A DNA stretch of 41,690 nucleotides from positions 1 through 41,690 of the forward strand of contig JAKAWH010000012.1 of NCBI GenBank assembly GCA_021817065.1. The letters run 5' to 3'. Of this stretch, positions 37,235 through 41,690 are shown in pieces. The translations under genes were made by a program, and so were the position numbers. The notes beneath the pieces are model-generated. The model saw only the letters and a program-made list of their open reading frames with translations, was not told the DNA's origin and did no database searches. The DNA is from Actinomycetes bacterium (lineage in GTDB: Bacteria; Actinomycetota; Acidimicrobiia; Acidimicrobiales; JAKAVM01). Numbering within the stretch: the first letter of the stretch is position 1; every line of letters starts with the position of its first letter.

Positions 37235-37243
37235 AATCGCGTG

Positions 37244-38839
37244 ATGTCCGTTCCGGAAACCATTCCCGTCCTGCTCCGGGATACCGCCACACGCTTCGGG
37301 GCAGCGGAGGCGATCGTCGATGCGGAGCGGGTCAGCTTCGCCGAGCTGGCCGAGCGAGCGATCGCCGCGGCGAAGGGGTGTATAGCAGCCGGTCTCCGTC
37401 CCGGGGACCGGGCAGCGATCTGGGCGCCAAACCTTCTCGAGTGGGCGGTCACCGCGTTGGGGATCGTCTCGGCGGGGGGAGTGGTGGTGCCGGTAAACAC
37501 CCGGTTCAAGGGGTCGGAGGCTCGATATATCCTGGAAAAGGCAGGATGCCGGTTGCTGTTCACCGTCCGGGGTTTCCTCGGCCTCGATTACCCGGGCATG
37601 CTTGGCCAAGCCTGTGGCACCTCCCCTCTCACCGCTCTCGAATCGATAATCGTTCTCCGAGAGATAGGTGAGGTGGCGGGGGGAGGCGAGCTGCCCTGGG
37701 CCGTTGCGGAGTGGGACGCTTTTCTCGGAGCGGGTGCAGAGGTGGACGAATTGCGGGTCGACGGCGCGATCGCCGCTCTCGGGCCCGGCAGCCTCTCCGA
37801 CGTGATCTTCACTTCCGGAACCACCGGCAACCCCAAGGGGGTGATGGCTAGCCACTCCCAGACCCTCCGGGTCTTCTCGACCTGGGCGGAAACAGTGGGG
37901 CTCCGCTCGGGGGATCGCTACCTGGTGGTGAACCCTTTCTTCCATACATTCGGGTACAAGGCCGGACTGATCGCCGCTCTCATCACCGGGGCGGCGGTGG
38001 TGCCGATGGCAACCCTCGACCCGGTGGCGCTGATGAAGACGGTCGAGGAAGAGCGGATCACCGTCCTTCCGGGTCCACCGACCCTCTACACCACCATCCT
38101 CGACCACCCGGAAAGGTCGAAATACGACCTCACATCCCTCCGGCTGGCGGTCACTGGAGCGGCGAACGTGCCGGTGGAGCTGATCCGGCGGATGAGCAGC
38201 GAACTGGCATTCGAGACGGTGTTGACCGCCTACGGGCTCACCGAGGCAACCGGCACGGTTACCATGTGCCGCCAGGGGGACTCCGCCGAGACCATCGCCA
38301 ACACCTCAGGCCGAGCGATACCGGGCACCGAGGTGCAGGTGGTGGACGGCACCGGTTCGGTGTTGGCGCCCGGGCAGCCGGGTGAGGTGGTGGTGCGGGG
38401 CTACAACGTGATGGCCGGTTACCTCGACGACCCCGACCAGACTGCTGAAGCGATCGATCTCGAGGGCTGGTTACATACCGGCGACATCGGGGTGATGGAC
38501 GCCGAGGGCAATCTGAAGATCACCGACAGGAAGAAGGACATGTTCATCGTCGGAGGCTTCAATGCTTATCCGGCCGAGATAGAGAATGTTCTTTGCGGGC
38601 ACCCGGCGGTGAGCCAAGCCGCGGTGATCGGTGTCCCGGACGATCGGATGGGAGAAGTGGGGATGGCGTTCGTGGTGTGCCGCTCCGGTACGACTGTGAG
38701 TCCGGATGAGCTGATCTCCTGGAGTCGAGAGCGGATAGCCAATTACAAGGTGCCGCGCTCGGTGAAGGTGGTGGACGCCCTGCCGGTCAATGCCAGCGGC
38801 AAGGTGGTGAAGGGCGAGTTACGCAAGCTGGTCGGATAG
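37244..38839 (+). CDS. fadD3: Acyl-CoA synthetase, FadD3-like
   Basis: AMP-forming ligase of 531 residues. FadD3 of mycobacteria and rhodococci activates HIP, the C/D-ring propionate left from steroid degradation. Similarity to FadD3 is visible from memory: AIWAPNLLEWAVTALGIVSA, VVPVNTRFKGSEARYILEKA, P-loop IFTSGTTGNPKGVMASHSQT, VNPFFHTFGYKAGLIAALIT, VLPGPPTLYTTILDHPERSK, VLTAYGLTEATGTVTMCRQG, GWLHTGDIGVMDAEGNLKIT, DRKKDMFIVGGFNAYPAEIE and the catalytic Lys in VNASGKVVKGEL. The frame is open to 36176 on the antisense of the thiolase; the ATG at 37244 gives the normal N-terminus. No Shine-Dalgarno sequence fits in the short spacer. The substrate remains an inference. Confidence 0.87.
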   Translation: MSVPETIPVLLRDTATRFGAAEAIVDAERVSFAELAERAIAAAKGCIAAGLRPGDRAAIWAPNLLEWAVTALGIVSAGGVVVPVNTRFKGSEARYILEKAGCRLLFTVRGFLGLDYPGMLGQACGTSPLTALESIIVLREIGEVAGGGELPWAVAEWDAFLGAGAEVDELRVDGAIAALGPGSLSDVIFTSGTTGNPKGVMASHSQTLRVFSTWAETVGLRSGDRYLVVNPFFHTFGYKAGLIAALITGAAVVPMATLDPVALMKTVEEERITVLPGPPTLYTTILDHPERSKYDLTSLRLAVTGAANVPVELIRRMSSELAFETVLTAYGLTEATGTVTMCRQGDSAETIANTSGRAIPGTEVQVVDGTGSVLAPGQPGEVVVRGYNVMAGYLDDPDQTAEAIDLEGWLHTGDIGVMDAEGNLKITDRKKDMFIVGGFNAYPAEIENVLCGHPAVSQAAVIGVPDDRMGEVGMAFVVCRSGTTVSPDELISWSRERIANYKVPRSVKVVDALPVNASGKVVKGELRKLVG

Positions 38840-38867
38840 GAGGCCTCACGCCCCTCAGGACTGCGAT

Positions 38868-39701
38868 TCAGTGCTGGCAGCCGGAGCCCGCCCCGGCGCT
38901 TCCTGAGGCCGGCACGGTGGCGAAGGGCATACCAGTCTTGGGGTTGGTCAGCTCCACATAGCTACAAGTGCTGTTTCTGGGCCATAGGTTCGCTGCCAGG
39001 TGCCCCCAGAAGATCGCGTTGCCCACGACTCCCAGAGCGAAGGCACCTACGGCAATCCGAACTGCCCAGCGGAGCTGGCGTACCTGGCGAGGGGTGTCAC
39101 GGGTCGGTTTGATGCCGGATTCCTTCTCGGTGGCGCGGGTGTCCCACAGGCGTGAAAAGACGCGCCAGAGGAATAACCCCATCAGCCCGGGGAGAGCCAG
39201 GAAGACCCACTCGAAGTTGGACATCTGGTAAATGACCAGAGCAGCGAAGCCCGCGTAGTACGCGAGCAGGACTAGAGCCCCGATGAGGTAGGTGCTCGCC
39301 TGCCTCTCGGTGCGGAGTCCCTTGAGTGCCGCCTTGCCCCAGGCGAACTCCCACCCTTTCGGGAGGGGAGAGAGCCCCGGTTCGTCGAATACCGATCGGT
39401 GCTCGTCGGGCAGGACCTGCAGGTAGTGGGGGACCAGCTCGGACACCTGGTTCGCCTGGTCTTGAAGCGTTCTCCAGGAATTCGGGTCCACCGATGAGGG
39501 TGTTCGTGGGGCGAGCAACGGGTCGCTGGGCAAGGTAGGGGAAGGCACCGGTGGCTGCCAAGTCTCGCCGGTCGTCTCGCTTGACGAGCCGATAGTGTCC
39601 GGGTAACGGATCTCGCCTCCACCCGAGCCGGTAGCGTCCGGCGGGTACCACTTGCCGTCCGAGGCGATCCACCATCGGGCGTCCACCTGGTAGTCACTCA
39701 T
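38868..39701 (-). CDS. Membrane protein with an N-terminal WW-ASDG-WYPP (DUF2510-like) motif
   Basis: 277-residue inner-membrane protein of unknown function. The N-terminus has DARWWIASDGKWYPPDA, a motif common at the start of actinobacterial membrane proteins. A Pro/Ser-rich stretch and a cytoplasmic segment with GWEFAWGKAALKGLRTERQA come next. About three hydrophobic helices follow (near residues 140-160, 165-185 and 215-240), the last containing GVVGNAIFWGHLA. The end is Gly/Ser-rich with a few Cys. It shares GWE-, KGLRTER and GNAIFW with the gene immediately upstream, so the two are paralogs. They lie 48 bases apart on one strand. Confidence 0.75.
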   Translation of the reverse strand: MSDYQVDARWWIASDGKWYPPDATGSGGGEIRYPDTIGSSSETTGETWQPPVPSPTLPSDPLLAPRTPSSVDPNSWRTLQDQANQVSELVPHYLQVLPDEHRSVFDEPGLSPLPKGWEFAWGKAALKGLRTERQASTYLIGALVLLAYYAGFAALVIYQMSNFEWVFLALPGLMGLFLWRVFSRLWDTRATEKESGIKPTRDTPRQVRQLRWAVRIAVGAFALGVVGNAIFWGHLAANLWPRNSTCSYVELTNPKTGMPFATVPASGSAGAGSGCQH

Positions 39702-39749
39702 CCGATGCGTCCTGCCATCCGAGGACCTCTAACGCGCACCACGGGGCCA

Positions 39750-40649
39750 TTATCCTCCCCCGCCGAGAAGGCTGTCGATGGTGTTCTGCTGTTGCCGGGA
39801 TTGCTGTTCGTATTGATCGATCTGGTTCTGTCCGGGATTAGCACCCGGAATACTCGTGGTGGTGGAGGGATGGAGAAGCTGGGTGATCGGCGCGAGAGGG
39901 CTCTTGCTGCCGCCCGATCCTCCGCCCATCATGCCGGTGATTTGGGAGTCCCAGAAGATCGCGTTGCCGATCATGCCGCAGATGAAGCCGGCCAGCGCCA
40001 GGACAGCCGAGGCGCGTAGGAGAGCTACCCCGCTCCGGCTCTCCCGCGCCCACCCGATGACGATCCCTGCACCGCCCACCCGCCTGCGAACCTCGGCGAG
40101 CAGGCCGGGACCGCGCTTGGAAGGGAAGATATATCGGAATCCGATTAGGATTGGTGCTCCGATGAGGAGCCACCACTGGTGCGGATCGACGAGAACTTCT
40201 GCGAGGAAACCGCAGTAGATCGCCGCCATGATCAGGCTACGCACGAAGTAGTTGCCGGCCGAGCGCTCGGTGCGCAGGCCCTTTCGCTCGCCGGACCCGA
40301 TGGTGTGCTCCCAGCCGGGGCGCGCGTTGCCGGGAACGAGGGTGTCGTCCTCCTCGGGGGTGATCCGCCAGAACGGCTTGGAGGCGGTTGCCGGGGCGGC
40401 GTAGAAGTCTTCCGGGGGCGGCTGGGCTGGGAGTGCCGGGATATTCTGCGGCGGGGTCGGTGAGGTGCCGCCAGCCGCGTTCCCCTGGGCAGCCTCCGGT
40501 GGGTACCACCGGCCGTCCGAAGCGAGCCACCAGCCTGCGGGCGGGGTCGGCGAGGTGCCGCCAGCCGCGTTCCCCTGGGCAGCCTCCGGTGGGTACCACC
40601 GGCCGTCCGAAGCGAGCCACCAGCCTGGTGTCGGCGCAATCTCCGTCAC
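39750..40649 (-). CDS. Paralogous membrane protein with a duplicated WW-ASDG-WYPP motif
   Basis: 299 residues, paralog of the protein encoded downstream. The N-terminal motif GWWLASDGRWYPPEAAQGNA appears twice in a row through a 90-bp duplication. Then come a Pro/Ala linker, ARPGWEHTIGSGERKGLRTE, helices near LIMAAIYCGFLAEVLV, WWLLIGAPILIGFRYIF and AVLALAGFICGMIGNAIFWD, and a tail rich in Gln, Ser and Gly. The function is unknown. The repeated sequence identity to the neighbour (KGLRTER, GNAIFW) suggests local gene duplication and a shared complex. The promoter would lie in the 179-base gap to the divergent dehydrogenase gene. Confidence 0.75.
   Translation of the reverse strand: MTEIAPTPGWWLASDGRWYPPEAAQGNAAGGTSPTPPAGWWLASDGRWYPPEAAQGNAAGGTSPTPPQNIPALPAQPPPEDFYAAPATASKPFWRITPEEDDTLVPGNARPGWEHTIGSGERKGLRTERSAGNYFVRSLIMAAIYCGFLAEVLVDPHQWWLLIGAPILIGFRYIFPSKRGPGLLAEVRRRVGGAGIVIGWARESRSGVALLRASAVLALAGFICGMIGNAIFWDSQITGMMGGGSGGSKSPLAPITQLLHPSTTTSIPGANPGQNQIDQYEQQSRQQQNTIDSLLGGGG
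40451..40627 (-). repeat. 90-bp tandem duplication inside the membrane-protein gene
   Basis: 40451-40540 and 40541 to about 40627 are the same sequence with one mismatch (40461 against 40551). The unit encodes the 30-residue block carrying WWLASDGRWYPPEAAQGNAA. Near identity implies a recent event. Confidence 0.93.
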
Positions 40650-40773
40650 TTCCCGTCCAGTATCTCACCACTGTCACTTCGCGCCGGCAGCTTTGCAGGC
40701 GCTTCCAGGACTAGTGGGCCCGTCCTGGGCTCTCCCCTTGCCGCTGGCCAGCCGCCCTTCGGCCTGCTATTTT

Positions 40774-40800
40774 CTGACGAAGGGTCACAAATCGTGACCC
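40774..40800. promoter_or_regulatory. Overlapping operator-like palindromes before the alcohol dehydrogenase gene
   Basis: GGGTCAC-AAATC-GTGACCC (40782-40800) is a perfect 7-bp inverted repeat. CTGAC-GAAGG-GTCAC (40774-40788) overlaps it and differs from the CTGAC-N5-GTCAG motif only at its final base. Both end within 55 bases of the dehydrogenase ATG, where a repressor would act. Confidence 0.5.
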
Positions 40801-40828
40801 CCGCTTTGCGAGGAAAGGGAGCACGTCG

Positions 40829-41690
40829 ATGCGTGGCGTCATCTTCAATGGCGAGAAGGCGGAAGTGGTGTCCGATCTGGAAGTTCGCGATCCGCGACCG
40901 ACCGAGGTGAAGGTGGCAATTCGTGCAGCCGGACTGTGCCACAGCGACCTGTCGGTGATGAATGGGACCATCCAGACGCCGGTACCGGTCGTCATGGGGC
41001 ACGAAGGCGCGGGGGAAGTGGTCGAGGTGGGTTCGGCGGTGAAGAACGTCAAGGTCGGCGATCACGCCGTCATTTCGACCATCGCCAATTGTGGCGTCTG
41101 TCCCGCCTGTTCTTCGGGGTATCCGACCCGGTGCTACAAGAGCCTGGGGGCGATGTCCAAGCCCTTCACCCGCGGCGGCGAGGCGGCGTTCAACTTCGCC
41201 GCTGCCTCGACTTTTGCCGAGTACACCGTGGTGGCAGAGAACCAGGCCATCGTGATCGACAGCGCGGTGCCCTTCTCCAGCGCGTGCATCGCAGGGTGCG
41301 CGGTGATGACCGGCATGGGTGCGGTGCTCAACCGGGCGCGATTGCAAGCAGGGGAGACCGCTGCGGTATTCGGAGTCGGCGGTGTGGGGCTGAACGTCAT
41401 CCAGGGTTGTCGCATTGCCGGAGCCGAGAAGATCATCGCGGTCGATACCGTTGCCGCCAAGGAGCCGATCGCACGGGAGATGGGTGCCACCGACTTCGTG
41501 GACGCCTCGTCGGAAGACGCAGTGGAGGCGATCCGGACCATCACCGGCGGGGTGAAGCTGGGGCCGCTCGCCATCGGTGGCGTCACCTGGTCCTTCGAAT
41601 GCGTGGGGCACCCGGCAGTTCTGCGAACTGCGATCGAGGTGCTCGACTGGGGGGGAAATTGCGTGGCGGTGGGCATCCCGGCGGCAGGGA
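40829..41690 (+). CDS. Zinc-dependent alcohol dehydrogenase (MDR family), 3' end outside the window
   Basis: Medium-chain dehydrogenase, 287 codons visible and open at the window end. The catalytic zinc ligands are Cys37 in AGLCHSDLS and His58/Glu59 in VMGHEGAGEV. The structural zinc loop has Cys88, Cys91, Cys94 and Cys102 (CGVCPACSSGYPTRC). The Rossmann motif is VFGVGGVGLN. It resembles the class-III-like, NDMA-dependent alcohol dehydrogenases of actinobacteria, which keep a tightly bound nicotinamide cofactor, but this subgroup is inferred. GGAAAGGGAG lies eight bases before the ATG. Operator-like palindromes lie just upstream, one close to the motif found before the acyl-CoA synthetases. 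Confidence 0.92.
   Translation, partial: MRGVIFNGEKAEVVSDLEVRDPRPTEVKVAIRAAGLCHSDLSVMNGTIQTPVPVVMGHEGAGEVVEVGSAVKNVKVGDHAVISTIANCGVCPACSSGYPTRCYKSLGAMSKPFTRGGEAAFNFAAASTFAEYTVVAENQAIVIDSAVPFSSACIAGCAVMTGMGAVLNRARLQAGETAAVFGVGGVGLNVIQGCRIAGAEKIIAVDTVAAKEPIAREMGATDFVDASSEDAVEAIRTITGGVKLGPLAIGGVTWSFECVGHPAVLRTAIEVLDWGGNCVAVGIPAAG

Noticed and set aside
36176-37243. Long upstream extension of the FadD3-like reading frame (887 residues in total)
   Set aside because: It is antisense to a well-supported thiolase gene, has no ligase similarity, and the family N-terminus begins at 37244.

Overview
The window looks like chromosomal DNA from a high-G+C actinobacterium, most plausibly of the class Acidimicrobiia. 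The reasons are actinobacterial codon use, many GTG/TTG starts, an actinobacterial SARP regulator, WS/DGAT and nitrobindin genes, proteins opening with a WW-ASDG-WYPP motif, and a secreted protein ending in 'GYWLV..DGG.F.FGDA' repeats, which I associate with that class. The taxonomic call is inference: there is no rRNA or other marker here.

Layout. (1) 1-3.7 kb is an insertion-sequence graveyard: the 3' part of an ISL3-type transposase, a fragment of an AbiEii-like gene, three relics of one integrase-core transposase family in both orientations, and a PAP2 phosphatase gene caught between them. (2) 3.7-7.5 kb (minus strand) holds an alpha/beta hydrolase, a family-2 glycosyltransferase lacking its N-terminus, and a WS/DGAT acyltransferase whose end overlaps the truncated gene. 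(3) 7.9-16.7 kb is mostly housekeeping: dut, orn, a 1-Cys peroxiredoxin, a vapC toxin with a beheaded antitoxin, a PIG-L deacetylase, a secreted type-1 substrate-binding protein, a nitrobindin and a 992-residue SARP/NB-ARC regulator. (4) 16.9-22.2 kb holds the GYW-repeat surface protein, a broken hicBA, an intact vapBC, an antisense relic of a second GYW-repeat protein, a HAD phosphatase and a low-molecular-weight tyrosine phosphatase. (5) 22.2-38.8 kb is a catabolic island: 3Fe-4S ferredoxin, PaaI thioesterase, three acyl-CoA synthetases (one FadD19-like, one FadD3-like), a cyclase-family hydrolase, an LLM oxidoreductase, two SDRs, an SGNH hydrolase, an IclR regulator and a thiolase/DUF35/GNAT operon. 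A PilZ gene lies inside it. (6) 38.8-41.7 kb holds two paralogous membrane proteins and the start of a zinc alcohol dehydrogenase.

The most interesting signal is regulatory. Four intergenic sites match the mycobacterial KstR operator consensus TnnAACnnGTTnnA, one perfectly and three with one outer mismatch. They lie before the substrate-binding protein, the ferredoxin, the first acyl-CoA synthetase and the LLM oxidoreductase. A second palindrome, CTGAC-N5-GTCAG, occurs before all three acyl-CoA synthetases. Two of these three copies lie in divergent promoter regions, where they could also control the LLM gene and the thiolase operon. With the FadD19-, FadD3-, ferredoxin- and Ltp/DUF35-type genes, this suggests a steroid or isoprenoid side-chain degradation regulon under two repressors, neither encoded here.

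A second theme is slippage or duplication: in-frame or gene-end tandem repeats with units of 17 to 90 bp occur at least six times. I saw no tRNA, rRNA, CRISPR array, prophage or replication origin.
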